Shown piece after piece: positions 43,811-55,557 of a DNA stretch of 64,000 nucleotides. Location: NCBI GenBank assembly GCA_907165275.2, contig OU015653.1, positions 11,252,001 to 11,316,000 of the forward strand, given 5' to 3'. Both the position numbers and the translations under genes were made by a program. Every line of letters begins with the position of its first letter. The first letter of the stretch is position 1. The DNA comes from Zygaena filipendulae. Taxonomy: Eukaryota > Arthropoda > Insecta > Lepidoptera > Zygaenidae. The notes under the pieces are model-generated. The model worked only from the letters and a program-made list of their open reading frames with translations, was not told the origin of the DNA and ran no database searches.

Positions 43811-44619
43811 GAGGAACGAGTGAAACTTATGAAACAAAAAGAAAAAACGAAAAGATTTATTTCAGAAATATTACGCCTAATTTCAAACGAATTCACAATG
43901 GAATGTAAACAAATTATGGGCACAAAAATATTCTAATTTATTTTAGTCTCCCTCTAGAGCAACTGTATGAACTGTGTCTGGATCAAATTTTTAAAATTGT
44001 GTACTATCAAATAATATGTACGCTACGTTGTCTGCTGTTTCTGCAGCAAAATTAATGCGTGCATCAATTTTTGGATACCATTTGAAACCATATTATGTTG
44101 ATATGAAGTGTTTTATGGCTCTCCAACAACTCGTATACCTTTGTATAATATGCTGAGAATCATTTCAATCCATCCATTCTTTTAAAAAAGAATTGGATAA
44201 ACAATGGACCTTTATGAACAAAATTACAGTTCGCTCGGTTTATAGAAGTGACCTTAATATCGATTGCGTATCTTTTGGATGTCTGCAATAATTTAATTTA
44301 CAAAAGCTTATAGATATGAAATTCTAAAGTAGATAGTTCAATATCAACAGAGGCTACTTTTTTACCGATTTTCTTGCGGAAAAATGTAAGAGCATGTTAA
44401 AGAAGCAGTGAACACAGCTACATAATAATGTCATTCAAAAAATTATTACAAGAACAAAAGGTTCATATAAATTATCCAACTGTCGGTGTATTAAAAAATT
44501 CACAAACCTTATAACAAAAGCACCGCACGCAGTCGTAAGATTAAAGTTTTCCGTCGCGTATACGGAAGTGGTTTTGGGTTTATTAAACTTTCCGTCTGAT
44601 TTATGACAGTTTATTGTTT
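43811..44619. other. No gene recognised
   Basis: AT-rich, no matched repeat. Confidence 0.4.
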
Positions 44620-44690
44620 TTGTGGGCGCGCGAGTTGGAGTCAGGGTCCCCTCGGCTCGTGGACTCGCGGTCTGGCCGGAACACAAACGC
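44620..44690. other. Short GC-rich island
   Basis: gcgcgcgagttggagtcagg to gcggtctggccggaacac is about two-thirds GC in very AT-rich DNA. ORFs overlap it on both strands (44435-44743 minus; 44603 and 44622 plus), which argues against any one of them. Nature unknown. Confidence 0.35.
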
Positions 44691-46014
44691 AACAGTTTCA
44701 CAATTTCTTTGATGATAGTATTATTACTATTAATTCGGTGCAATGGACTTTTGTGTTTTTTGTTCTTATGTTCTCAAAATATTTTCGAAGTAGAACTTCT
44801 TTTAGGCATAATGAGAACTTTTTAGAGTAAGAGTTTATTAAGAGACTTCTAAATAGGCCATATCACAAGACCTTAAACTGGAATAACGAGCAAAAAAGTC
44901 ACAAATTATATATTAAAACGGCTGGACCGATGTGGAAAATTAGACCAATTTCGTTTTTAGTGTGGTGCATTTCTGGTGTCTGTTTTTTGAATTTGTTTTA
45001 AGTTTTTTTTATGTTTGATTATATGCAACTGTGGTCATATTATCAATAATTAAATAACATTCTTTATCATAATAAAATATATCTAGTTCGATTTTGAATA
45101 AACATGAGGGAGAATAAAGCAGTGAAGTAGGTGAAGTGGGGATTGAAAATTGTAGATACCTACACCTTACGATATACATGTGCCGGTTTCCGTTACACAA
45201 GGAGTTTAAAAATATGAGGTATTAAAAGAAATCCAACGTGCCAGAAAGTGCTGAGTCTCACTTAACACTAGTGATGTTTAATTAAATCGATACCATTTGA
45301 ATTTTCCACTCCAGTAGGTATGTACCTAACTGATTTAAATACTTTCTTGTTGACTTATAAGTAAAATTAACACAATAGTTTTTGACATTCAATTGGTATT
45401 TTCAGTTAAAAGTCACGTTTTATTCAAATTCAGTCATAGGTATATAAACGAATTTGCAAAATTATTTTTTTGTTCGAAAGGGGTTTATATCGAAATGGTC
45501 CCATTTAAATTTCATATAGATCTGATGATGAGTTTCAGAGACAGACAACGGAACTCTTGAAGTCGGTTTAATTTTTTTTGTTACATTTTTTATGATATTA
45601 GTATGAAAAATCTATCGATACGTATTCAAGTCATGCCTAGTAAGTATACCTACAAAGATGATAAAGAGGTATGGATATAATGTAGTGCTTTCAAACAGTG
45701 AGGCAAAGTTTGCCTACACAGAAGCAGACAAATGACGACCGGCCCGAGGCGGGAGAACTGCGATATTAGAAGCCTTTAAGATGGGAAAAATAGCAACTTT
45801 AACTTGAGATACTCACTTTGACGCAATTTCAAGTGAACAGCGGTTGGTCACGACGAACTTGTGTAATATAATGGAATATTTTGTCGTTATAATATTAGGC
45901 TAGCGTGTTTTTTGAAACTGAATCTCTTACAGTGTTGTATTTATACCTTTACCGAACCTTTACCGATTACCGAAGTGCCAAATGGACATGGCACGCACCA
46001 CGTCAAAAAGACGC
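44691..46014. other. No gene recognised
   Basis: AT-rich; cttgaagtcggtttaa near 45557 may be another trace of the AGTCGGTTA repeat. No gene. Confidence 0.35.
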
Positions 46015-46205
46015 TGTCTGCCTGTCCCTATTGTATGCTTAGATCTTTAAAACTATAGGTATGTACGTAACGGATTTTCATACGGTTTTCATCAATAGAT
46101 AGAGTGATTCATGAAGAAGGTTTATATCTATATTTTATCCTGAAATTCCCGCGGTTATCCCGAAATTACCGCGGGTGAAACCGTCGAACTGTGGAGGACA
46201 CCTAG
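46015..46205 (+). mobile_element. Helitron, 5' end uncertain
   Basis: aacggattttcatacggttt, atagagtgattcatgaagaa, tattttatcctgaaattccc, ccgcgggtgaaaccgtcgaa and the end gaggacacctag before T. The CTAG and A/T context are kept. Confidence 0.75.
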
Positions 46206-46899
46206 TTGAATTATACATATACCTACCGAAAGTTCTCGCAACGGGTATTGTTCTTATTAAAGATCTACATGATAAGGCGTTATAATTTCTAAAAATTTGA
46301 TTGTAAAGTATCCACAGGGCAGTTCATATCATAATTTTAACTTCGTTTCACCTTTAAATTGTATCTATTGAACACAAAATTATTTTACCCACGCTGGACC
46401 AGCGAAGTGCTTTAAATTTTCATCTTTACTGCCCTATGATAAAAGAAAGAGTTTGGTGCGTCTTTTAGGCTGGGTTTACTGAAAAAAAAAGGAAGTTTTT
46501 TTCTTAAATATGATTGTCATACAGTTCAAAAGTATATAACTTGTTCCAATCGTGCAGCGTGAGACGACTGTGATGTTTGCTGCCAAGACGCCATGAGAAA
46601 GACATTTGTTGTAAGAACATTCACTGAGTGTAGGCGTTGAGAATTTAATGCATGTTGATTCCCGGATCTTTGAAAAAAGTTGACGGGATTTAGAAGACGG
46701 ATGTGAGAAACATCCAGATGCAAATATGGGGATGAAGCGATGGTACACCGATGGGGTCTCATAACCATGAGTAAAAGATATAAATTGTTAAAAAAATTCA
46801 GTATTAGGTAAAGAAGTTATTCATCTAAAAATGTAACAAAGAAAAAGCTTTAGTCACTATCAAATTTTATCCTCTTTGGGCGCTAACCAAAGTTTGATA
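46206..46899. other. No gene recognised
   Basis: Two overlapping minus ORFs (46476-46748 and 46526-46768) in different frames. Neither has recognisable motifs. Confidence 0.35.
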
Positions 46900-47114
46900 T
46901 CCTACTAATATTATAAATGTGAAAGTGTGGATGTTAGGATGTTTGGATGTTTGGATGTTTATTACTCAATCATGCAAAAACGGCTGAACGGATTTGGATG
47001 AAATTTGGCATGCACGTTGTCAGGGGTACAGAGAAGGACATGGGGTATATTTTATCCCGGAATTCCCGCGGGAACTCCAAAATCACCGCGGGTGAAACCG
47101 CGGGGCACAGCTAG
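46900..47114 (+). mobile_element. Helitron family A, full length (reference)
   Basis: A, then TCCTACTAATATTATAAATG; ggatgtttggatgtttggat repeats; ggctgaacggatttggatga; gtcaggggtacagagaagga; ggaattcccgcgggaactcc; then the terminal palindrome gcgggtgaaaccgcgggg and cacagctag before T. TC start, CTAG (CTRR) end, 3' hairpin and A/T insertion fit Helitrons, and the sequence fits the published Lep1 lepidopteran group as I remember it. 215 bp and non-autonomous. Confidence 0.97.
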
Positions 47115-49233
47115 TAAAAATATATAAAATAAGGATGGCCGATTCCTGTTTAAGATAACATTGTGGTTAAGACAATGTGATCGAAATCTTTGTTAACATT
47201 TAATTTACAAGTCAAGGTACAGTTTCTCGAAGAGTGGAGCAAACAAAATATCTTATAAAAGCTAAAGCGGTTCTAGTGCTAGCAATCATGGCAAAGAAGA
47301 CAAGAAGACCGACAAGCTTGCCCCGTATCATGAACTGCAACTTCATGTCGATCCCACGCAGAAAGAAGAAGAAACTGATGTGAACAGCATAGTGTTATCC
47401 CTTTTACGCGCCGATACTAACTAGAACTGAAGAGTTTATTTCACAGCCCTGCAAACACGCTCCACTGCGGTGTTTGTACAAGACTCTCGAAATAGTAGCT
47501 TACGCAGATTGCTTTACACCGTTGCGTAATAATGATGAAAAAAGCTTCGTTGTTAAGTTAAATTTATTGTTTCTATCATTTTGTCATTATACTTACATCG
47601 TTGCAATGCCTTTTGGGATGAAATAAAATAAAATAACATAAGATAAAATAAGATAAGATAATATTATGTCGATGATACTCTAATCTTTTGTATTACAAGT
47701 AGTCAGGTTCGCAATGTAATAATTGTAAATAATATGGATATGTAAGTACATACCTATTTTAGTCTACTAAGTCATAATATTGGACGTATTTATCCATACC
47801 CTAAAGCATTGATATTTGATATAATCCGTTATTTGATATACTCCGTTCCATTTTTTCTGTACTAGACTATTAAGCATAGTAATCTACTAAGTTCCAGATC
47901 TTGTACTTAACATATAATACTAAAGACACTGTGTAAGGTGAGTCCTAGTTGCATAGTACTAGGTACTTCAGCTGTGGTTATTACATGGTTCTCAAGTACC
48001 TTAAGATAATAATAAAGGTAAGGTGAGTTGGTGCTTTGCAGGTTTTCATTTTGATAAAAAGGTGTCTCGGTAGTGCTTCTCTTTTGTGATTTAAAAATTT
48101 TGATATAACAAATAAACTAACTATATGTCAATTGTACTTCTTTAGACACTGAAATTTCCATGAAAAAGAGAATAGTATTAGCTTACAACGATAATATTTG
48201 AAAATAAAAACAGTAATTTCCTATTCCACCGTTTTTGACTAAAGAAACACATTTTAACATTATTTCAAAAGTGCTGTTATTAGAATCTAAAAAGTTTTCA
48301 TTAAAAATTATCTCATAATATAAATTATGTACCTATATAATATCTGTATAACTTGGTAGGAGTGAAAAAAGTCACAGCAGAAGAGAGAAATCCTTATAAA
48401 GCCTACCATAGTGATGACAAGAATTTACTAACAATAGTTTTGACAGTGAAATGTGGATATTACAAAAGATTGCAAGCACAAAGAGAACAAAAGGGACGCG
48501 AATAATATTCAACAGTATAGTTTGCTGACTTTTATTACCTACTATATTAATAATTTAATTGGCCATATAATAATACCTAGTATTAAAATTGTCAAAATTA
48601 AATCTTCAAGATATCCTGAGAAACTATTAATTAATTTGTCATTCATTTAATTAAAAAGATCTCTGTCATATACTTTATACAAATCGATTCTACCGTTCGG
48701 TAATAAATACGCGGATAAGACAAAATATTCCTTCAGAAATAGTATTTTTTATGAAGTAGAATGAGGAAATTTGCTAATTCCAAACGATTTTTTTTTCGAT
48801 TTTATTTTTCGATTAGGTTATTACCTACGTCAGATTACGTTTGAATTAAATTAGATAAAGTAAAACTGGTAGCATTGGTGTCCAGCAACGGCTTACGATT
48901 GTACGGCTTCGGCGCGACTGCTCGAGTAACTGTCGCCTTTTGTATTATATTTGTATCTATTATTGAAGTAGGTATTAATTTATCTAGATGAAAAGAAACT
49001 GGGGAGTATTCTTGTTAAATAATAATTGTAGTAATACTTAGGAAATCATCACACAGAGAGCCACCTGAAGATCTCAAACTTAGCAGAGCTTGTAATACCA
49101 GAAAACCTATAAAATACTTATATGTAGGTACATACACTTTTTAATAATACCTACCTATATACCTATACATAGGATACATATATAGTACTAAACACGTAAA
49201 CGCAAATATTCATAACATACCTACCTAGGTCAA
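47115..49233. other. No gene recognised; one tiny basic ORF
   Basis: 2.1 kb of AT-rich DNA. An AAAAT/AGATA run lies at 47623-47665. At 47288-47383 a 31-codon ORF (MAKKTRRPTSLPRI..., ending PRRKKKKLM) is notably basic, but nothing supports expression. Confidence 0.3.
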
Positions 49234-49283
49234 TCTTAAAAAATGCGCATGTGAATTTGTTTGTGACGCTTTTACACCACCTC
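49234..49283 (+). mobile_element. Helitron 5' fragment
   Basis: A, then TCTTAAAAAATGCGCATGTG and tttgtttgtgacgctttta. Only the 5' end remains. Confidence 0.5.
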
Positions 49284-49786
49284 TATATTTTTTTACTGTT
49301 CTTTTTTTTAAGTTTCACTTTTTATACCTGTCTAGTGTGACAGATACTGATATGTTATTAATTTTTCTGTTTATTGCGTGAATTAGGGAAATTATCAAGG
49401 ACGATACAAAGCAAATGTCGCTGGCTGCGAAGGTAAATTCCTGGAGGGGTGATCCGTATGATTGATCGTTGCAGCACCATCTGTTGTGGGACGCGCAATA
49501 CATGTGGATAAGTGGCACAATTTTCATATTATAACTTTATTTGAAAGCGTATTATGATATTTGATTGTTTAATTCAGTATTTTTTAGCTGTCTATTCTCT
49601 GTTCTAATAACACAGCAAATAAATCAACAAAAGAGGACATGAAGGCGGGGCAGGCGCTCTGCCGTTCAAAAGGAAGTTGGAGCAAATGCTCTAACTTGCC
49701 CAAAACTTCGTTTGCTGCCATCCCAAGTACCACTATTCCCAAAACTGTGAATTTTGAAAACAGTGACAAAATATTTTTATTTTATA
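49284..49786. other. No gene recognised
   Basis: Mirror-image ORFs at 49584-49769 (-) and 49639-49827 (+) cover a slightly GC-richer patch (gcggggcaggcgctctgccg). I cannot assign either. Confidence 0.35.
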
Positions 49787-50040
49787 ATCCACTTCACAGC
49801 ACACAGATCTCCTTGATCCCACACTAAGCTATAAGCTTGTGTCGTGGAAACCAAGCAAACGTGGTATATACTACACATATTATTACATATATATTATACT
49901 ATAGATATATATATATACACACCCAGACTGGAAAATGGAACCCTGTGTTCATCACACAAAGTCCACCCCCACCGGGAATCGAACCCGGAACCTCTTGATT
50001 AGCGGGCAGGCATGGTGACCATTGCGCCAATCAGGTCGTC
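49787..50040 (-). mobile_element. tRNA-derived SINE
   Basis: Minus strand: gacgacctgattggcgcaat (A-box-like TGGCGCAATGG), ccgggttcgattcccggt (B box GGTTCGATTCC), gtgatgaacacagggttcca, then the TATA-rich middle and aaccacgacacaagctt-type region. The tail is short (ttataaaataaa). Near-identical in order and spacing to 30089-30356; differences are mostly in the TATATA stretch and a missing ttatta unit. Confidence 0.87.
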
Positions 50041-50582
<542 letters not shown>

Positions 50583-50594
50583 CGTTATCTGGGT

Positions 50595-51860
50595 ATGGCA
50601 CAAAACATGGGTGTGGAGGAGAAGCAGGTGAAGGACGCCGTGCGGGAGGCTTTCTTTGGCCGCCTTACTAAAGTGCTCAAAAGCCATTTGTCGGGTGGCA
50701 ACAAGGTCAAGGCCTTTAACGGCTGGGTGATGCCTGTCCTTCTTTACACCTTTGCTGTACTCAGATGGTCTCAGACTGAATTAGACGCCCTGGATCGAAA
50801 AGTCCGAACCACTCTGACACTCCACCGAATGCACCACCCGAGATCGTCAGTGATGAGGTTGTACTTGCCACGTAAGAGTGGTGGGCGTGGTTTTCTTAGC
50901 GCCACCGCCTTACACAATCGTGAAGTGTGCAACCTCCGTAGCTACTTCCTGACGAAATCAGAGAGTGAGCTGCATAAAGCTGTCATAGAGTGTGACAATG
51001 GACGGACCCCCTTATCTCTAGCCACTGAGGACTGGCAAGCTCCGCAAATATTAAGCACCCAGGACCGCGAGACGGTATGGAAAGAGAAAGAGCTGCACGG
51101 GAGGTTTTATACGGCTCTCAGAGAGGCCCATATAGACCTTAATGCCTCCGTGCATTGGCTGCGATTTGGTGACCTCTTTGGGGAAACCGAGGGGTTTGTC
51201 TGTGCAATACAGGACCAGATCATCAGGACGAACAACCATCGTAGGTTTATTCTAAAGGACGGCACAGTGGATATCTGTCGGTCGTGCCGTCTTCCAGGCG
51301 AGACTATCCGCCATATTACCTCTGGTTGTTCGACTCTTGCTAACACTGAGTACCTGCACAGACATAACCAAGCAGCCAAAATACTCCACCAAGAGCTCGC
51401 TCTAAAGTACGGTCTCGTGACTTCTAGGGTGCCGTATTACAAGTATGTGCCGGAGCCAGTTCTCGAAAACGATCGCATCCGGCTTTACTGGGACCGGTCT
51501 ATTATCACTGACAGGACTCTACCCTCTAATAAACCTGACATAGTGATGATGGACCGGGAGCAATCAAAGGTGTTTTTAGTGGATATCACCATTCCGCATG
51601 ACGGAAACCTCGTCAAAGCTGAACGAGATAAACTCGCCAAGTATCTCGAACTGGCAGATGAGGTAACCGAAATGTGGAGGGTGGGATCCACTGAAATCAT
51701 CCCGATTGTAATATCGACGAACGGGTTAGTTCCAACCAGTCTGCAACGTCACCTGCGGCGGTTGGATGTCCGTGCTGGACCGGTTACGGCGGCAATTCAG
51801 AAGGCGGTCTTACTTGACAATGCCCGTATTGTCCGTCGGTTTCTCAATCTACCGACCTAA
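50595..51860 (+). CDS. Dong/R4-like pol, C-terminal 421 residues
   Basis: C-terminal region of an R4/Dong-clade retrotransposon polyprotein, which nicks target DNA and reverse-transcribes the element RNA. Residues 1-115 resemble the post-RT (thumb) segment, with WVMPVLLYTFAVLRW and LYLPRKSGGRGF. A CCHC finger is at C228-X2-C231-X8-H240-X4-C245. The restriction-like endonuclease follows: KPD at 313-315, VDITIPHD at 329-336 with candidate catalytic D330, and KLAKY at 346-350. The catalytic RT palm is absent. The frame continues upstream of this ATG for only a few codons (RYLG) before TAA target stops, so the ATG is an internal Met, not a natural start. No internal stops or frameshifts; TAA stop. 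GC content near 50% contrasts with the host. It cannot be autonomous. Confidence 0.9.
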   Translation: MAQNMGVEEKQVKDAVREAFFGRLTKVLKSHLSGGNKVKAFNGWVMPVLLYTFAVLRWSQTELDALDRKVRTTLTLHRMHHPRSSVMRLYLPRKSGGRGFLSATALHNREVCNLRSYFLTKSESELHKAVIECDNGRTPLSLATEDWQAPQILSTQDRETVWKEKELHGRFYTALREAHIDLNASVHWLRFGDLFGETEGFVCAIQDQIIRTNNHRRFILKDGTVDICRSCRLPGETIRHITSGCSTLANTEYLHRHNQAAKILHQELALKYGLVTSRVPYYKYVPEPVLENDRIRLYWDRSIITDRTLPSNKPDIVMMDREQSKVFLVDITIPHDGNLVKAERDKLAKYLELADEVTEMWRVGSTEIIPIVISTNGLVPTSLQRHLRRLDVRAGPVTAAIQKAVLLDNARIVRRFLNLPT

Positions 51861-51948
51861 TAACCCTCAGCGTTTGTTTTGGCCGCGCTGAGGAGTCATC
51901 CTACGCCGTCTTTTCCCTCCTGAAAAGACGGTCAGTAGTGAGCTGCAA
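51861..51948 (+). other. Dong-like 3' UTR with two perfect hairpins
   Basis: CCTCAGCG (about 51866) pairs with CGCTGAGG (about 51885), and CCGTCTTTT (51906) pairs perfectly with AAAAGACGG (51923). In site-specific LINEs the 3' UTR RNA is what the reverse transcriptase recognises, so these stems are candidate recognition structures. Confidence 0.7.
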
Positions 51949-51949
51949 A

Positions 51950-52023
<74 letters not shown>
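51949..52023 (+). repeat. (TAA)n array, about 25 units
   Basis: Pure AAT/TAA between the Dong-like 3' end and the SINE tail. Phase and purity match the array at 50361-50580. Confidence 0.95.
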
Positions 52024-52024
<1 letters not shown>

Positions 52025-52085
52025 CCACATCACAACACACAAATCTACTTGATCCCACAGTAAGCTATTATTAGCTAATAAGCTA
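52024..52085 (-). mobile_element. SINE 3' fragment
   Basis: ccacatcacaacacacaaat, tacttgatcccacagtaagc, tattattagct: the tail-proximal 50 bp of the tRNA-derived SINE seen at 30089. The rest is missing; gctaataagctaatt follows. Its TTA tail joins the TAA array. Confidence 0.8.
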
Positions 52086-52660
52086 ATTAAGCTATTATTA
52101 TAATGAGATAAGAAAGTACCTATCTATTTCTGTTGAGGACGGCAAATTATACGCAGTACGAATTTAAAATTTACGAATGTTAAAGAAGAGTCACAATATT
52201 AAACATTTCATTTTTAGGCGATATAATTTTCTAGCTTCGTAACCATAAATAAATAGAACTTTTAAAAGTCAAAAGCGTCCAGACTGTCCTCCATTTCATT
52301 AAGTTAATTGTCGAAGATTGAAACAGAAATGGAGTGTAGAGCAAACTTAAAATGCTACGGAGAGTTTGCAATTGTTTTTTTTTTTAAACCTATTTTATTT
52401 TAGGAAGATTGGTACTTAGATGCTAATAACTTTCAATAGACTAAGTTTTTATTAACGTTTTTGATTTTTAAAGTATTATTTAAGCAAAATTCTTGATGCC
52501 AAATTTTTTAAAGCGAATATTTTTTGGCCACCGGATTAAAACAAGACGTTACGCGTTACGCTGTTGTGTGTTTAGTTTGAGTTTTCCTTAAGCGGGGTTT
52601 ACACGGGTGGCTAATTAGCTGCACAAAATCGACCGTCTAAATGCCTAAGTTTTATCTATA
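52086..52660. other. No gene recognised
   Basis: AT-rich; nothing matched. Confidence 0.4.
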
Positions 52661-52920
52661 CGGAGAGAAATCAATCAGACCGAAGAAGTTTCGGTCACCT
52701 TTCGTTGCCCGATGGACCCAGTTTGGAAGTAACCAGCAGGCACCGTGTCCGACCCCGCACGGTGGCAATAATGTACAAACTGTCAATAATGTACAAACTA
52801 CGGGAAGTATACTGACCGAATATGGTGCCCAACCGAACACCGGTAGCGGAAATACTCTCGGTGGGGAACTTTTCGGTCGCGAACTTTGCCGAACAAGCCC
52901 CTATTTTTCTCTCAGGCTAG
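52661..52920 (+). mobile_element. 260 bp repeat Y, forward copy
   Basis: From cggagagaaatcaatcagac to tatttttctctcaggctag. A reverse copy lies at 55078-55345. Distinctive blocks shared by both: gaccgaagaagtttcg, ttcgttgcccga, gcccaaccgaacaccggtag, cggtcgcgaactttgccgaa. The element ends are short inverted repeats around GAGAGAAA. This copy has a 16-base tandem duplication, caataatgtacaaact. The 97-codon ORF over it is not conserved in the other copy. Confidence 0.75.
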
Positions 52921-53369
52921 GTGACTTGGTGTGAAGCGACTACAGACTAGACTAAGATAGACTAGACTAAGAATAGACTAGATTTTATATCTAAGAATTG
53001 TATATCATATAAGTAATAAAGTATGTATATAATAGTCTATGGACATAAATAAAATGATTAATACATTGCAGTCCGTAATTTGTAAAAGGATTAGTTGACT
53101 ATGTCAGTTGATGTCTTCGTTGCTCATAATGCTAAAGATGTGGTTGCAGTAACAGCGAGAAAAAACAAAAAAATGTTGCTTTTGAAAAAAATATCCCTAA
53201 TATCATTAATACAATAAATAAAATAAAATACATAAAACAATAAAATAAAATACAATAAATAAATAAAATCAATCTAAATAAAAGTGAAGTGTCTGTTTGT
53301 AATTCCAGATTAGTAGCTTTTCACTAAATGCATATGAAAGGATCTTATACAGTCGGTACCTAATTTATT
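52921..53369. repeat. Simple-repeat stretch
   Basis: tagactagactaaga-type tandem units at about 52945-52985 and an AATAAA/AAATA-rich run at 53215-53284. No gene. Confidence 0.6.
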
Positions 53370-53515
53370 TTTTATCTGTTTGTCTGTTCCGTCTGAAAGG
53401 ACTGGACCGATTTTAACGAAACTTTCACCGGCAGATAGCTGATGTTATAAGGAGTAGTAACTTAGGCTACTTTTATTTTAGAATAAATAGTTCCTACGGG
53501 GATTCCGAAACCGAT
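53370..53515 (+). mobile_element. Helitron-like fragment, third family
   Basis: gaccgattttaacgaaactt, tcaccggcagatagctgatg, ttataaggagtagtaactta, ggctacttttattttagaat. The body is unlike families A and B; termini unclear. Confidence 0.45.
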
Positions 53516-53527
53516 TTATATAAATTA

Positions 53528-53600
53528 CTAGCTGGTGTCCGAGGTTTCACCCGCGTGATATTTGGATTTTCCGCAAGAACTCTTTGTAGTATTATAATCA
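53528..53600 (-). mobile_element. Helitron family A, truncated
   Basis: CTAGCTGGTGTCCGAGGTTT after an A, cacccgcgtgatatttggat; then lost. Confidence 0.65.
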
Positions 53601-53679
53601 GGAACATTCGCGGCTGTACGCCAAACAACCCAGATAAGTTATAATAACTAAAAGTAATAGATTAACTCTACCTAAACTA

Positions 53680-53966
53680 CTAAACCGATTCTAAAATTTA
53701 TTTTATTGATAGAAAGTTACAATATTCTTAAGTGTCATAGGATGCTTTTTATCTCAGAATTAGCCAGAAAATACCAAAATTCATACGATTCCAATTGATA
53801 CGTGAATCCGTGGAAGAATTGTTACTGTAATTATTATAGGTAATTACGAGTAGTTTAGGTCTTATAGGGTACAGTTAGGTACAGGTTGTATAGGGTACTT
53901 TAATCATCGCCTTTACTACGAGAACTCCGAAATTGTAGCGAGTGAAGCCATGGGGAATCTTGTAGT
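53680..53966 (+). mobile_element. Decayed Helitron pieces
   Basis: 53680-53800 resembles the middle (ctactaaaccgattctaaaa, atagaaagttacaatattct, tcataggatgctttttatct). 53875-53966 resembles a 3' end (cgagaactccgaaattgtag, gagtgaagccatggggaatc, ttgtag). They may be two old copies. Confidence 0.4.
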
Positions 53967-54027
53967 GCCTTGCAAGGTATGTGGCACTGACGTATAACGT
54001 GAAAGAAAATATGTGTTTTTTTAGTTC

Positions 54028-54052
54028 TTTATTTATTTATTTATTTATTTAT
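54028..54052. repeat. (TTTA)n microsatellite
   Basis: About six TTTA units; an AATA/AATG run follows at 54071-54092. Confidence 0.7.
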
Positions 54053-54327
54053 TGGTAACTTCATATTGCAATGAATGAATAAATAAATAAGTTTATGTCA
54101 TAATTGGTAATCGCTGACAGTGTAGCCGCAAACTCGGCTACATAGTATTAATAATGAATTTTTGTCGAGTACGCCTCGCCGAGGACAAGTTAAATTAGCT
54201 CTACGAGTCCTTTAGAATGAGAAGCCAGTTCCGATGTAAGCAAGTTGGAGCTTGTCTTGTTTCTAAATTTACAACTACACTGATGACTCTTGTAAAGCTT
54301 TAGGTAAAGAGAATATAAAGAAATCAA

Positions 54328-54494
54328 TCTTAATATAATAAATGAAAGTGAGTTTGTTTATTTATTTGTTTAATACGCTTTCACACCTTAACTAGTCAAC
54401 CGATCATCATGAATTTTTGCATGAACTTCGTCAGGGGTACAAAAAAGGACCCATAACTCCCGCAGAAACTATGAAATAAACGCTAGAGAAACCA
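54328..54494 (+). mobile_element. Helitron family A, 3' truncated
   Basis: A, then TCTTAATATAATAAATGAAA; ttaactagtcaaccgatcat; cgtcaggggtacaaaaaagg; ends in cgctagagaaacc and a poly-A run without the palindrome. Confidence 0.7.
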
Positions 54495-55077
54495 AAAAAA
54501 AAAGCATTTTTGGGACCCATTTACATAAAAAATACACATATTACAAGCCTAAGCATATTGCAAGCCATGCTTAGTTTGGTGCCAAGTGATGGTGTGTGCT
54601 CATAATTATATTATTGTTACGATACATTTCTGCCAGAAACCGTTAGCATATACCTAGCTTGAGAGGTCTATAAATTAATACACGAACTCCAATGTCTATC
54701 AACAGTAGACCATACACATTGCTAATGTTGTCAACGGTAATAGCTAGAATTCAGTAAGTAGACGAACAGTCATCAAACCGATCTCACTCCCGAACGTTGG
54801 CGGGCAGACCACGTACCGTTCGTACTTAAAAGCTATTTGTATTCATATCCGATATCAGTGTATCGATTAACGACCAAACGCAGTTCGCACACACCGCGGC
54901 TGTCACTTTGTTGTTATTGCAAAACCAAGCTTAGTACGACGTTTAAGGCGACACCCTGTCCTAAAACCGTCAATGAAACCCTCGTAAATCGTAATATTAC
55001 CGAAGGATACTAAAAATGCAGGTGAAGGATTTTCCTCCTGTAAAATATTGTTTTAGACATTTACGAGGTTTTCACTA
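54495..55077. other. No gene recognised
   Basis: Some CpG-bearing text at 54780-54960 (cacaccgcggctgtcac). No ORF or repeat match. Confidence 0.35.
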
Positions 55078-55345
55078 ACCTGAGAGAAAAATAAGGTATT
55101 GTTCGGCAAAGTTCGCGACCGATAAGTTCCCCACCGAAGACTGGTCAACAGTATTTCTGCTACCGGTGTTCGGTTGGGCACGTTATTTGGTCAGTATAAT
55201 ACTCTCCCGTAGTTTGCACATATTATTAACACCGTTCGGGGTCGGTCACTGTGCCTGATGATCACTGATATTGTGTCGCCAACATAATATTCTTCGGGCA
55301 ACGAACGGCGATCGAAACCTCTTCGGTCTGATTGATTTCTCTCCG
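55078..55345 (-). mobile_element. 260 bp repeat Y, reverse copy
   Basis: The reverse complement shares most of its length with 52661-52920, by eye roughly three-quarters identical with small indels. Both terminal GAGAGAAA blocks are present. Confidence 0.75.
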
Positions 55346-55504
55346 TGAAAGGTGTCGACGATATTAACTAGTTGATGCGTATTGAAAAAGATATGAACCA
55401 TCGTAGATTTAAAGATCAATTCAGACTAAACTTTAGTATGGTGATTATGGTATAGAGATTAGAGACAATGCGCATGGAAGTGATTTTTAACGGTTTTAAA
55501 TTTA

Positions 55505-55557
55505 TTTTAGGAAAAATCTCCAAAATTAACCTGGGTGAAATCGCGGGGAACAGCTAG
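55505..55557 (+). mobile_element. Helitron 3' fragment
   Basis: ttaacctgggtgaaatcgcg then gggaacagctag before T. Confidence 0.65.

Noticed and set aside
44435..44830. Three overlapping ORFs around a GC-rich patch
   Set aside because: They lie on both strands and in different frames over the same 70 bp; none is preferred by any motif.
51051..51700. Three minus-strand ORFs inside the LINE pol frame
   Set aside because: Antisense shadows of a conserved plus-strand protein.
51867..52058. Minus-strand ORF with a poly-Tyr run
   Set aside because: Translation of the second TAA array.
52661..52934. 97-codon ORF
   Set aside because: It covers repeat Y, and the reverse copy at 55078 has indels that destroy the frame.
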